Shown: piece after piece, positions 1-7,933 of the stretch | Numbering within the stretch: the stretch's first letter is position 1 | Layout of the letters: each line of letters begins with the position of its first letter | NCBI GenBank assembly: GCA_018267005.1 | Contig: JAFDZK010000009.1 | Location: 1-33,344, forward strand | Length of the DNA stretch: 33,344 bases | Source: Bacteroidota bacterium | GTDB taxonomy: Bacteria > Bacteroidota > Bacteroidia > Sphingobacteriales > Sphingobacteriaceae | Reading direction: 5' to 3' | Notes under the pieces: generated by a model | Databases searched by the model: none | What the model saw: the letters and a program-made list of their open reading frames with translations, nothing else | What the model was told of the DNA's origin: nothing | Translations under genes and position numbers: made by a program

Positions 1-2
1 TC

Positions 3-686
3 TTCGACCTGGTAAAAGCTTTGGACGAAGTGGAAGGCATCGACCGGATCAGGATATCTTCTATCGAGCCCAACCTGCTCTCGGACGATATTATCGAATT
101 CGTATCGCAATCCAAACGTTTTGTTCCTCATTTCCATATCCCGCTACAGTCAGGTTCGAATAAGATATTGGGCTTGATGCGCAGGCGTTATAAACGTGAG
201 TTATATGCCGAACGTGTCGCCACGATCAAAGAATTGATGCCGGGTTGCTGTATCGGGGTGGATGTGATCGTTGGTTTTCCCGGCGAAACGCGCGAAGATT
301 TTATCGATACCTATAATTTCCTGAACGGCTTGGATATTTCCTACCTGCACGTATTTACTTATTCTGAAAGAGAAAATACGCCTGCTGCCGAAATGCCGAA
401 CCCGGTGCCCGGTTCAACCCGTGCTGACAGAAGTAAAATGCTCCATATCTTATCAGATAAAAAACGCCGGGTATTTTATGGGTCGCAGCTTAACAAAACC
501 GATGAGGTGCTTTTTGAAGGCGACATTAAAGACGGTTACATGCACGGCTTTACCCGCAATTATGTAAAGGTTAGAGCCAAATACGACCCGGTGCTGGTAA
601 ACGAATTGAAAAGGGTTTATTTAACAAATATTTCACCCAATGGAGATGTCGAAATAACAGAGGCTGAAGAAATATTAGTACATTAA
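3..686 (+). CDS. mtaB: tRNA methylthiotransferase MtaB, C-terminal part (5' end outside window)
   Basis: This reading frame is open from the window edge, so the gene starts upstream and only about the last 227 codons are present. MtaB is a radical-SAM enzyme that adds a methylthio group to N6-threonylcarbamoyladenosine at position 37 of certain tRNAs. Visible family features are IRISSIEP near the start, HIPLQSGSNKILGLMRRRY, and GVDVIVGFPGETREDF, all from the radical-SAM barrel. A C-terminal TRAM-like RNA-binding stretch follows (about the last 60 residues). The Cys-x3-Cys-x2-Cys cluster motif lies outside the window. The LMRRRY form after the PLQSGS motif favours MtaB over the relatives MiaB and RimO, but this is from memory of the families. 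The lgt gene follows after 32 bases. Confidence 0.9.
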   Translation, partial: FDLVKALDEVEGIDRIRISSIEPNLLSDDIIEFVSQSKRFVPHFHIPLQSGSNKILGLMRRRYKRELYAERVATIKELMPGCCIGVDVIVGFPGETREDFIDTYNFLNGLDISYLHVFTYSERENTPAAEMPNPVPGSTRADRSKMLHILSDKKRRVFYGSQLNKTDEVLFEGDIKDGYMHGFTRNYVKVRAKYDPVLVNELKRVYLTNISPNGDVEITEAEEILVH

Positions 687-718
687 ACCTATATTCGTCC
701 CAAATCAGCTAATTATCC

Positions 719-1915
719 ATGTTTCCTACCGTCAGCTCACTTATACAATACCTTACCGGCTGGAATATCCCGCTTCCGATACAAACTTTCGGTTTTTTTG
801 TCGCTTTGGCATTTATAGGGGCTTACTGGGCTTTCGTGCAGGAATTTAAACGGAAAGAGAAACTGGGCTGCATTCATCCCTTTCAGAAAACCGTTACCGT
901 CGGAAAACCAGCTTCCATTGAAGAACTGGCGTTAAATGGCTTGTTCGGCTTTATCCTGGGCTATAAGCTGCTCGACATGGTATTGAACTACCACGAATTG
1001 CTGGCCGATACGCAGGCGTTTATATTATCATCAAGGGGCAACTGGATCGGCGGTATTATCGGAGCGGCCATCTTTGCCTATTGGGCGTATGCCGAAAAGA
1101 AGAAGCAACAGTTACCTCAACCTCAAACCAGCCAGGTTACGGTACACCCGCATGAACTGATGGGTAGTATACTGTTGTGGGCGGCGATCTTCGGTTTTGC
1201 TGGAGCGAAGGTATTCAACGCGCTGGAAAACTGGGACGATTTTTTAAAAGACCCGGTCGGAATGCTGATTGGTTTTGAAGGCTTGACGTTTTACGGCGGT
1301 TTGATATGCGGGGGCGCCGCGGTATTGTATGTGGCGCATAAGCACGGTATTAGTATACGCAACATGCTGGATATTGGTGCACCTGGTATGATGTTGTCGT
1401 ATGGGATCGGCCGAATTGGCTGCCAGATGGCGGGCGACGGCGACTGGGGCATTTATAATACCAATCCCAAGCCGCATTGGCTTTCGTGGATGCCCGACTG
1501 GATGTGGGGCTTTAAATTTCCGCACAACATTAACATGATGGGCGAGCAGATTCCCGGTTGCCAGCTAACCAATTATTGCATCAATAAAACACATTGCTAT
1601 TGCTACGAGTTACCCATACCGGTATACCCGACCTCGTTTTACGAATCGGTGGTATGCATCCTGCTGTTTTTTGTTTTGTGGCAGATGAGGCACCGCATTA
1701 AGATACCCGGCGTATTGTTCGGGGTATACATGATAATGGCGGGCGTAGAAAGATTTTTTATCGAATTGATAAGAGTTAACACAAAATACCGTTTAGCGGG
1801 AGTACATTTTACACAGGCCGAACTGATATCCATCCTGATGGTGACCGGCGGCCTAATTCTGATACTATCTATTTTAAGGTCATCCAAAAACTTGAAGACA
1901 GTTACGAATGGTTAA
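719..1915 (+). CDS. lgt: Prolipoprotein diacylglyceryl transferase
   Basis: Lgt moves a diacylglyceryl group from phosphatidylglycerol to the lipobox cysteine of prelipoproteins, the first step of lipoprotein maturation in the inner membrane. The 398-residue product has several hydrophobic segments, FYGGLICG (191-198), [14 protein letters not shown] starting at residue 231 (the Lgt signature region, where many family members read GRxGN), and YPTSFYESV near the C-terminus. It is longer than the roughly 290-residue E. coli protein. The extra length includes a polar loop around 124-146 and an insert after the signature (about 245-295) containing a cysteine-rich [11 protein letters not shown] segment, which I recall as a Bacteroidota feature. 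Its last 8 bases overlap the GtrA-family gene, suggesting a shared transcript. A lipoprotein adaptor is encoded at 7934. Confidence 0.9.
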   Translation: MFPTVSSLIQYLTGWNIPLPIQTFGFFVALAFIGAYWAFVQEFKRKEKLGCIHPFQKTVTVGKPASIEELALNGLFGFILGYKLLDMVLNYHELLADTQAFILSSRGNWIGGIIGAAIFAYWAYAEKKKQQLPQPQTSQVTVHPHELMGSILLWAAIFGFAGAKVFNALENWDDFLKDPVGMLIGFEGLTFYGGLICGGAAVLYVAHKHGISIRNMLDIGAPGMMLSYGIGRIGCQMAGDGDWGIYNTNPKPHWLSWMPDWMWGFKFPHNINMMGEQIPGCQLTNYCINKTHCYCYELPIPVYPTSFYESVVCILLFFVLWQMRHRIKIPGVLFGVYMIMAGVERFFIELIRVNTKYRLAGVHFTQAELISILMVTGGLILILSILRSSKNLKTVTNG

Positions 1916-2369
1916 TAAGGTTCTTGCAGCTAAACTGGCGCAGAACCAGGTTGTGCGATTCATTTTCTCGGCTGGAATAGGGTTCCTGGTAGATATTTCG
2001 GTGTTTTACCTGCTTTATCACAATTTATTGACCGAACGTACCTACCAGCTCATGTCCGTCACGCTGCGAAATTCGACGGTGTCGCTGGCAGTATCTTTTT
2101 TCCTGGGTGTTGTGGTTAATTTCCTGATCACCAGGTACATGGTGTTTAGCGAATCCAAGTCACGTCCCTCAAAACAATTTTTTCGATTTGTACTGGTAGC
2201 TGTTATTGGTTTTTTTGCAAACCTGGCAATTGTCGACATATTAATACGTTACCTGGGTATGTATCCGCCGGTAGCCAGGCCATTGGCTGCTTTAAGCTTG
2301 TTTTTTGCCAGTTTCTTTATCCATAAATTATTTTCATTCAGCCTATCTTTGCGCGATCATGTATCTTGA
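1908..2369 (+). CDS. GtrA family membrane protein
   Basis: This 153-residue protein has four predicted membrane segments (about 18-36, 56-78, 88-110 and 122-142) separated by short charged loops, the layout of the GtrA family. GtrA-like proteins are thought to help move lipid-linked sugars such as undecaprenyl-phosphate glucose across the inner membrane. The early [20 protein letters not shown] and later [20 protein letters not shown] stretches fit the two-fold repeat of the family. The start overlaps the lgt stop by 8 bases and its end overlaps the inositol-phosphatase start by 11, so the three genes are probably co-translated. The substrate cannot be told from sequence. No glycosyltransferase gene lies next to it. 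Confidence 0.8.
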   Translation: MVNKVLAAKLAQNQVVRFIFSAGIGFLVDISVFYLLYHNLLTERTYQLMSVTLRNSTVSLAVSFFLGVVVNFLITRYMVFSESKSRPSKQFFRFVLVAVIGFFANLAIVDILIRYLGMYPPVARPLAALSLFFASFFIHKLFSFSLSLRDHVS

Positions 2370-3147
2370 AAATTTAACGGCACAGGTAATCGATATAGCA
2401 AAGCAAGCAGGCAATTTTATCAGTAACGAACGGAAAGGCTTTTCACCGGATAAGATCGAATACAAAGGGTTGAACGACATGGTTTCTTATGTCGATAAGG
2501 GCGCCGAGAAATTGATCGTGTCCGGCCTTGAAAAAATACTCCCCGAAGCCGGCTTTGTCACCGAAGAAAAGACCGCCAGCAAAACAGGCGAACGTTATAA
2601 CTGGATTGTCGACCCACTGGATGGCACGACTAACTTTATACACGGCGTTCCTACGTATTCGGTAAGCATAGCCCTGCAGGAAAACGACGAACTGGTAATG
2701 GGCGTAGTCTATGAAATTAACCTGGACGAGTGTTTTTACGCTTGCAAGGATGCTCCGGCGTACCTGAACGGCCGCGAAATACGCGTCAGCGATGCCGCGG
2801 AAGTAAAAAGGAGCCTCGTGGCTACCGGTTTTCCTTACTATAACTTCGAAAAACAGGCTGCGTATATTGAACTGTTTACCGAATTGATGCGCAGCTGTCA
2901 TGGTTTACGCAGGCTGGGCTCGGCTGCAGTCGACCTGGTTTATACCGCCTGCGGGCGTTTCGAGTCTTTTTACGAGTATAACCTGAATCCCTGGGATGTG
3001 GCGGCGGGCGTTGTCATTGTTCGCCAGGCCGGGGGCGAAGTGGTTAATTTTAAGGGCGGGAACGAAGTGCTGAATTCGCGCGAATTACTGGCCACCAACG
3101 GGCGGATCACCGGCGAAATGCTGGGAATAATAAACAAATATTTTTAG
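2359..3147 (+). CDS. Inositol monophosphatase family protein
   Basis: This is a 262-residue metal-dependent phosphatase of the inositol monophosphatase/SuhB fold. Metal-binding elements are visible: EE at 69-70, DPLDGTTNF at 85-93, and PWDVAAG at 211-217 with the catalytic-site aspartate D213. The length is normal for the family. I start at the ATG at 2359, because the upstream part of the open frame lies inside the GtrA-family gene and lacks similarity to the fold; this start overlaps the previous stop by 11 bases. Bacterial members dephosphorylate inositol-1-phosphate or related sugar phosphates, and SuhB also affects rRNA transcription in E. coli. Which role applies here is not shown by the sequence. 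The next gene is convergent. Confidence 0.88.
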   Translation: MYLENLTAQVIDIAKQAGNFISNERKGFSPDKIEYKGLNDMVSYVDKGAEKLIVSGLEKILPEAGFVTEEKTASKTGERYNWIVDPLDGTTNFIHGVPTYSVSIALQENDELVMGVVYEINLDECFYACKDAPAYLNGREIRVSDAAEVKRSLVATGFPYYNFEKQAAYIELFTELMRSCHGLRRLGSAAVDLVYTACGRFESFYEYNLNPWDVAAGVVIVRQAGGEVVNFKGGNEVLNSRELLATNGRITGEMLGIINKYF

Positions 3148-3151
3148 AGAG

Positions 3152-3258
3152 AGATTACAGAGATTTAGAAGCCGATTACACCGATAAATTCTGTAACCAG
3201 AAGCAATCAGTGTAATCACAATAAATCCGTGGAATCACACTATAATCGGTGTAATCAT
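3152..3258. repeat. Degenerate inverted repeat built on the word GATTACACCGAT
   Basis: The gap between two convergent genes is filled by repeated variants of GATTACA and GATTTA on one side and TGTAATC and AAATC on the other. GATTACACCGAT at 3174-3185 has its exact inverse ATCGGTGTAATC at 3245-3256. The RNA could fold on either strand, so it may serve as a shared terminator. The same 12-base word recurs at 20627-20638. Confidence 0.75.
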
Positions 3259-3263
3259 AAGAA

Positions 3264-3812
3264 CTACATGGCTTCCGATACCACTTCGGTAACTTCCGGC
3301 ACCATACGTTTCAGTAAGTTTTCGATACCAGCTTTGAGGGTTACGGTAGAGGAGGGGCAACCGCTGCACGAGCCGCGCAATTCCACGGTCACTACGCCAT
3401 CCTGGAACGATTTATAGTGAATAGCCCCGCCATCCTGTTCAACAGCCGGCTTAACGTAGTCTTCCAATATTTGCTGGATCTTGATCTCGGCATCGGTCCC
3501 TTCAAATGTTACGGGCGCATGTTCTTCCAGCTTAACCTTTAGTTCCGCTTCAACGGCGCCTTTTACAAACTCCTTTAGTATGGCTTCGATATCGTCCCAT
3601 TCGGTACCTTCGGTTTTGGTTACGGTAACAAAGTTGCTGGCAAAAAACACACCGTTTACAAACGAAAATTTATATAACTCTTTGGCGAAAGGGGAGTTTT
3701 CGGCGCTCGCCTTGGTAGGATAATCGACGCTGCCATTGATAAGCAACTTGTTTACAATGAACTTCATGGTTGCCGGGTTCGGCGTCGATTCGGTATATAC
3801 GTTGATATTCAT
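3264..3812 (-). CDS. NifU/Nfu-type iron-sulfur cluster scaffold protein
   Basis: The 182-residue product has an N-terminal Nfu domain (about 1-90, starting with the typical TESTPNPATMKFI) and a C-terminal NifU domain (about 108-178). The latter has the conserved DGG at 127-129 and a Cys-x2-Cys at C149 and C152 within RGSCSGCPSS. The two cysteines bridge a 4Fe-4S cluster between two subunits in this family, which delivers clusters to target enzymes in the cytoplasm. The two-domain build is the one seen in Nfu proteins of Bacteroidota and mitochondria. The gene is convergent with the inositol-phosphatase gene, and no other suf or isc gene is in the window. Confidence 0.9.
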   Translation of the reverse strand: MNINVYTESTPNPATMKFIVNKLLINGSVDYPTKASAENSPFAKELYKFSFVNGVFFASNFVTVTKTEGTEWDDIEAILKEFVKGAVEAELKVKLEEHAPVTFEGTDAEIKIQQILEDYVKPAVEQDGGAIHYKSFQDGVVTVELRGSCSGCPSSTVTLKAGIENLLKRMVPEVTEVVSEAM

Positions 3813-3898
3813 CTTGCTCTAAATCTTAATACGAGAACAAATTTATACAGGTTTTTGATTTAAAATCATTGATAAGACAGTTTTTACTGATGTATGAC

Positions 3899-4345
3899 CT
3901 ACGCGAGGCCCTGTTTCCGGAATTTAATGAATAAGAATAAATTTCCAACAGCCATAATCGCTATGCTTGATAACCATAACCAGTAGCCCGATTGATATGT
4001 TGTGATTTGTCTAAGGTCACCACTTTCATCATCGGCAACTTTTTTGAAAAACAAAAAAGAGATCGAGAACAATAAAGCCAATAAACTTAAAACTAATGAG
4101 GCTTTATTATTTTTCTTAATTGTCAACCAGGACGCTATTATAAAAGGATTAGCAAGCCATGACAATCCTGCTGGTGAGGCAAATGAAAGTAATCCTCCAA
4201 AAAGAAATATAAAGGCACCATCCCATTGGCCACGACAACCACTTTCGATGCAAAAAGTATCTTGACTTAACGAAAAGACAAATATACTTAAGCTTATTCC
4301 AAGTATGATGAAGGCAAGTAACGCCCGACCCGGGGGGTTTTTCAT
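3899..4345 (-). CDS. Hypothetical membrane protein, AT-rich
   Basis: I do not recognise this 148-residue protein. It has four likely membrane segments (about 8-25, 45-70, 82-101 and 123-141). A loop with two cysteines (CIESGC, 32-37) follows the first, and a charged loop (KKVADDESGD) precedes the last. The gene starts 6 bases after the purB stop, so it probably shares the purB transcript. Its DNA is clearly richer in A and T than purB or the nifU-like gene, suggesting a different history. It could be a recently gained orphan. The translated hydrophobic pattern and closeness to purB argue that it is a real gene, not a chance frame. Confidence 0.6.
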   Translation of the reverse strand: MKNPPGRALLAFIILGISLSIFVFSLSQDTFCIESGCRGQWDGAFIFLFGGLLSFASPAGLSWLANPFIIASWLTIKKNNKASLVLSLLALLFSISFLFFKKVADDESGDLRQITTYQSGYWLWLSSIAIMAVGNLFLFIKFRKQGLA

Positions 4346-4351
4346 CGGTTT

Positions 4352-5692
4352 TTAAATCCCCGTATAATTTAACGGCGTTATGCGCCTGATCTCCTCCTTC
4401 ACTAATTCGCTGACCGCGAGCGTTTCGACAAATGCTTTAATGGTATCAGCGTTGATCTCCTGGTTGGTGCGTGTCAGTTCTTTTAAAGCCTCGTAAGGGT
4501 TTGGGTAACCCTCGCGCCGCAGGATAGTTTGTATAGCTTCGGCGACCACGGCCCAGTTAGCTTCCAGGTGCGCGGTCAGTACCGATTCGTTCAGCAGTAA
4601 TTTGTCAAGGCCTTTAATAGTCGAACGTATCGCAATGAGTGTGTGTGCCATCGGTACACCGATGTTACGTAATACCGTCGAGTCGGTCAGGTCGCGCTGC
4701 AGGCGCGATATAGGCAGTTTGGCCGAAAGATGCTCAAATAAAGCATTGGCGATGCCCAGGTTACCCTCGGAATTTTCAAAATCTATCGGGTTTACCTTGT
4801 GCGGCATGGCGGACGAACCCACTTCGCCGGGTTTGATCTTTTGCTTAAAGTAATTCATAGACACATAAGCCCACATATCACGGTCAAGGTCGATGATAAT
4901 GTTATTAATGCGTTTCAGGGCATCGCAATGCGCGGCAAAGTTGTCGTAATGTTCGATCTGCGTGGTGTACTGCGAGCGGCTTAAACCCAAAATATCGTTC
5001 ACAAAATGGTTACCGAAAGTTTTCCAGTCAATCTCTGGATAAGCAATATGATGTGCGTTAAAATTACCCGTCGCCCCACCGAACTTGGCTGAGTAAGGAA
5101 CCTGTTTAAGCAAGGCTAACTGGTTTTCCAGCCGCTCGACAAAAACCTGGATTTCTTTGCCCAGGCGGGTAGGAGAGGCCGGCTGACCATGGGTATGGGC
5201 AAGCATGGGTATTTTTTGCCATTTCAGTGCATAACTTTTTAATACGCCCACCAGTTCGTCTATCGCCGGCAGGTATGTGTTTTCGATAGCATATTTGAAG
5301 CTGTATGGTACAGAGGTGTTGTTTATATCCTGCGATGTAAGACCGAAGTGGATAAATTCCTTGTACTGCTCCAAGCCCAGCTTGTCGAATTCCTTTTTAA
5401 TAAAATACTCTACAGCCTTTACATCATGATTGGTAACCTTCTCTATTTCCTTGACCAATTCCGCGTCTTTTTCGCTGAAATTTTGATAAATGGCGCGTAA
5501 CTTTTCAAATAGGCCGGAGTCCAAACCTCGAAGCTGAGGCAGGGGATGTTCGCATAATGCGATAAAATATTCTATCTCGACAAATACCCGGTATTTGATC
5601 AGCGCAAATTCTGAAAAATAAACGGCCAGTTTGGATGTGGTATTACGGTAGCGGCCGTCGATAGGGGAAATAGCCGAGAGCGGGGTGAGCAT
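4352..5692 (-). CDS. purB: Adenylosuccinate lyase
   Basis: PurB carries out two fumarate-releasing steps of purine synthesis: SAICAR to AICAR, and adenylosuccinate to AMP. The protein is about 446 residues, normal for the family. It shows SPIDGRY near residue 10, the histidine-bearing THGQPASPTRLG (catalytic histidine about 169), and the fumarase/lyase signature GSSAMPHKVNP at about 293-303, whose flexible loop holds the catalytic serine. Two ATG codons lie side by side at the start (5695 and 5692). I give the second, but the first is equally possible. A small membrane-protein gene follows directly. Upstream lies a 160-base gap shared with a divergent TetR gene. Confidence 0.95.
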   Translation of the reverse strand: MLTPLSAISPIDGRYRNTTSKLAVYFSEFALIKYRVFVEIEYFIALCEHPLPQLRGLDSGLFEKLRAIYQNFSEKDAELVKEIEKVTNHDVKAVEYFIKKEFDKLGLEQYKEFIHFGLTSQDINNTSVPYSFKYAIENTYLPAIDELVGVLKSYALKWQKIPMLAHTHGQPASPTRLGKEIQVFVERLENQLALLKQVPYSAKFGGATGNFNAHHIAYPEIDWKTFGNHFVNDILGLSRSQYTTQIEHYDNFAAHCDALKRINNIIIDLDRDMWAYVSMNYFKQKIKPGEVGSSAMPHKVNPIDFENSEGNLGIANALFEHLSAKLPISRLQRDLTDSTVLRNIGVPMAHTLIAIRSTIKGLDKLLLNESVLTAHLEANWAVVAEAIQTILRREGYPNPYEALKELTRTNQEINADTIKAFVETLAVSELVKEEIRRITPLNYTGI

Positions 5693-5732
5693 CATGTTCT
5701 GTGAGCGATTTTTGACAAAAATACGAAATCAG

Positions 5733-5764
5733 TTTGCAGTTTGAAGTAAGCAGTTGGCTGCAAT
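5733..5764. repeat. Low-complexity repeat of GCAGTTTG/GCAGTTGG words
   Basis: The purB upstream gap contains degenerate tandem copies of a roughly 7-base word (CAGTTTG, CAGTTTG, AAGTAAG, CAGTTGG). It resembles the short-word intergenic repeats found elsewhere in this window. It may influence purB transcription, but nothing in the sequence shows this. Confidence 0.45.
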
Positions 5765-5836
5765 GTCTTGAAGCGGAAAGATTGTCTTGGAATTGTCATT
5801 TGGTTTCGGAAACTTTTTATTCAAAAAATGTTTCCA

Positions 5837-5844
5837 TAGTTTTG
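5837..5844 (+). promoter_or_regulatory. Candidate -7 promoter element for the TetR gene
   Basis: TAGTTTTG matches the Bacteroidota -7 consensus TAnnTTTG exactly and lies 13 bases before the ATG, which implies a very short leader. I see no well-placed TTTG for the -33 element. The neighbouring palindrome overlaps it by three bases, as expected for an autoregulated gene. Confidence 0.5.
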
Positions 5845-5858
5845 ACTCCGTAAGTCAA
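5842..5858. promoter_or_regulatory. Candidate TetR operator overlapping the start codon
   Basis: TTGACT, five bases, then AGTCAA forms a perfect 6-bp inverted repeat covering the end of the -7 element and the first base of the TetR start codon. Its size, symmetry and place suit a TetR-family dimer repressing its own gene and the efflux genes behind it. A related palindrome, TGACA-N6-TGTCA, lies at 6482-6497 before the TolC-like gene. Confidence 0.5.
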
Positions 5859-6475
5859 TGAGTCAGGAACAGAGAATTATAGAAGGCAGTCTTGAGCTTT
5901 TTTTGCAAGCGGGAATCAAGAGTGTTACCATGGACGACATCGCCAAACATTTGGGTATGTCTAAAAAAACCATATACCAGTTCTTCAAAGATAAGAATGA
6001 GCTTGTGCTGGCGCTGGTAACCAAACGGTTGAAGGACGACGAGGACGAAATGACCGAAATACTTGCCAAATCGGGAAACGTGATCGAGGAAATGATCAAC
6101 ATGATGAAATGCTCGGAAGAGATATTTTCCAGGGCGAATCCCATCGTCATTCACGACATGCAAAAATATCATCCCGACGCGTGGAAGGTATTCCAGGAAT
6201 TTAAGTCGGGGGTGATAGTGCGCACGCTCGAGGAACTATTGATCAAGGGAATTAAACAAGGCTATATCAGGCCTGAAATTGATGTGAAAGTAATAGCCCG
6301 GATGCGCGTAATGCAGGTGGAAGCCGGTTTTAACGCGGCGATTTACCCGCTAAGCGAGTTTAACCCCTGGAAAGTGCAGCGCGAACTGATGGAACATTTC
6401 AACTACGGGATTTGCACCATGAAGGGATACAAGCTGTTGAATGAATATAAAAATATACACGAAGAAGTTAATTAA
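5858..6475 (+). CDS. TetR family transcriptional regulator (efflux operon)
   Basis: This 205-residue protein has an N-terminal TetR helix-turn-helix domain (about 5-50): IIEGSLELFLQAGIKSVTMDDIA, then a recognition helix in HLGMSKKTIYQFFKDKNEL. The rest is a helical ligand-binding and dimer domain without recognisable specificity. It lies 73 bases before a TolC-adaptor-RND set on the same strand. The usual reading is a repressor that releases efflux expression when it binds a toxic compound. A palindrome at its own start codon is a likely operator, and a second related palindrome lies before the TolC-like gene. The inducer is unknown. Confidence 0.88.
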   Translation: MSQEQRIIEGSLELFLQAGIKSVTMDDIAKHLGMSKKTIYQFFKDKNELVLALVTKRLKDDEDEMTEILAKSGNVIEEMINMMKCSEEIFSRANPIVIHDMQKYHPDAWKVFQEFKSGVIVRTLEELLIKGIKQGYIRPEIDVKVIARMRVMQVEAGFNAAIYPLSEFNPWKVQRELMEHFNYGICTMKGYKLLNEYKNIHEEVN

Positions 6476-6481
6476 CGCTAA

Positions 6482-6497
6482 TGACATAGGGCTGTCA
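6482..6497. promoter_or_regulatory. Second candidate TetR-binding palindrome before the efflux genes
   Basis: TGACA, six bases, TGTCA forms a 5-bp inverted repeat between the TetR gene and the TolC-like gene. It shares TGAC/GTCA half-sites with the palindrome at 5842-5858, but the distance between half-sites differs by one base, so shared binding is uncertain. Confidence 0.3.
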
Positions 6498-6548
6498 CAA
6501 GCTCAATGAATATTTGTACTGATGAACAACCACAACTCAATATATATT

Positions 6549-7901
6549 ATGAAAAACATATTACTGATAATGTTGCTTTTGGTCGGCCCAGTCATTGCCG
6601 GCTATGGCCAACAGGCGGCACAACCCAAAGCGGAGGTTTACAATTACTCGTTAAAAGATTGCATAAACTATGCCTATGCACACCAGGACACAGTGCTGAA
6701 CGCGCAGTTGGATACAAAAAGCGCCGAATACAAGGTTAAAGAAACCACGGCAACAGGGTTGCCCCAAATTAGCGGCTCGGCAAATTTTACGGATTATTTG
6801 AAAATACCAACTACGCTTATTCCCGGCCAGTTTTTCGGTCAGCCGGCCGGTACTTTCGTGCCCGTTCAATTCGGTGTAAAATACCAGTCGAACCTGGGCT
6901 TGAGTTTAAGTCAGCTTCTGTTTGATGCCAGCTATCTTGTTGGCCTGAAGGCTTCGAGAACCTACAAGGAACTCTCGCAACGCAATTATACGCGCTCAAA
7001 GATCGACGCAAATGTCAACGTCACCAAGGCCTATTACCAGGTACTGGTAAGCAATGAGCAGGTTAAACTACTCGATGCCGACCTTGTGCAGCTTAAGCAA
7101 CAGGTGGACCAGACTGCTGCTCAAAACAAGCAGGGCTTTGTTGAAAAGATAGATGTGCAGCGCATACAAGTACAGTATAATAACCTCGTTACAATGCGCG
7201 AAAATACACTAAGGCTGCTGGCTCTGAATTACCAACTGCTCAAATTTCAGATGGGAATGCCTGTTGACGCGGAACTGGTTTTGACCGATAAACTCGAAGA
7301 CGTTTCAATGGCCGACCCGCAGGAAAACAATAGCGACACTACCTTTTACCACAACCGGATTGAGTATAATCTGCTTGAAACGCAGGAAAAGCTGAATGAA
7401 TTGGACGTGGCAAATAAAAAGGCACATTTTTATCCGACTCTTTCTTTGAATGCTAATTACAATTCATCCTATCAGAACAACAACTTCGGTAATTTGTACT
7501 CCAGCAATTTTCCGTCCAGCTATGTCGGGTTAACATTGAATGTGCCCATTTTTAGTAGTGGATTGAGGATCAATCAATTAAGAGAATCTAAGATAGAAGT
7601 GCTAAAATCGCAGAACGACTTAGCTAATATCAAAAACGGTATACTGCTACAGGCGAACGCTTCGCACATTACCTATATCAATAGTCTGAAATCGCTGGAT
7701 AACCAAAAGGAAAATCAGAAGTTGGCCCAGGAAGTACTGCGGGTATCGAAAATTAAGTACCAGCAGGGCGTGGGTTCAAGCATCGAGGTCACCCAGGCCC
7801 AAACCGACCTGGAAAGCGCGGATAATCAATATATACAGGCTTTATACAACGCTTTGATCAGTAAAGTGGATCTCGACAAAGCATACGGAAGAATTCAATA
7901 A
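6549..7901 (+). CDS. TolC family outer membrane efflux protein
   Basis: This is the outer-membrane channel of a tripartite exporter, about 450 residues. I choose the ATG at 6549 because it gives a clean signal peptide (MKNILLIMLLLVGPVIAGYGQQ region); an upstream in-frame ATG at 6522 would put nine polar residues before it. The mature part has two repeats of long amphipathic helices typical of TolC: about 50-240, then a second half starting near NRIEYNLLETQEKLNELDVANK. The second half includes GVGSSIEVTQAQTDLESA, a family hallmark near the C-terminus. The adaptor gene follows after 32 bases and the RND pump after that, so the channel, adaptor and pump probably work as one complex. Substrates are unknown. 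Confidence 0.92.
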   Translation: MKNILLIMLLLVGPVIAGYGQQAAQPKAEVYNYSLKDCINYAYAHQDTVLNAQLDTKSAEYKVKETTATGLPQISGSANFTDYLKIPTTLIPGQFFGQPAGTFVPVQFGVKYQSNLGLSLSQLLFDASYLVGLKASRTYKELSQRNYTRSKIDANVNVTKAYYQVLVSNEQVKLLDADLVQLKQQVDQTAAQNKQGFVEKIDVQRIQVQYNNLVTMRENTLRLLALNYQLLKFQMGMPVDAELVLTDKLEDVSMADPQENNSDTTFYHNRIEYNLLETQEKLNELDVANKKAHFYPTLSLNANYNSSYQNNNFGNLYSSNFPSSYVGLTLNVPIFSSGLRINQLRESKIEVLKSQNDLANIKNGILLQANASHITYINSLKSLDNQKENQKLAQEVLRVSKIKYQQGVGSSIEVTQAQTDLESADNQYIQALYNALISKVDLDKAYGRIQ

Positions 7902-7933
7902 AACAAACAACAACACCATCAGCATAAAAAGAT

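Noticed and set aside
150-170. GGTTCGAA as a tRNA T-loop
   Set aside because: It lies within the mtaB coding frame (encoding QSGSNK), and no acceptor or anticodon arms fit around it.
3228-3417. Plus-strand frame at 3229-3417 and similar shadow frames opposite nifU-like, purB and other genes
   Set aside because: They lie opposite clearly recognised genes and read as low-quality antisense translations.
5799-5802. TTTG at 5799-5802 as a -33 element for the first TetR gene
   Set aside because: The distance to the -7 element is 34 bases, well above the usual spacing.
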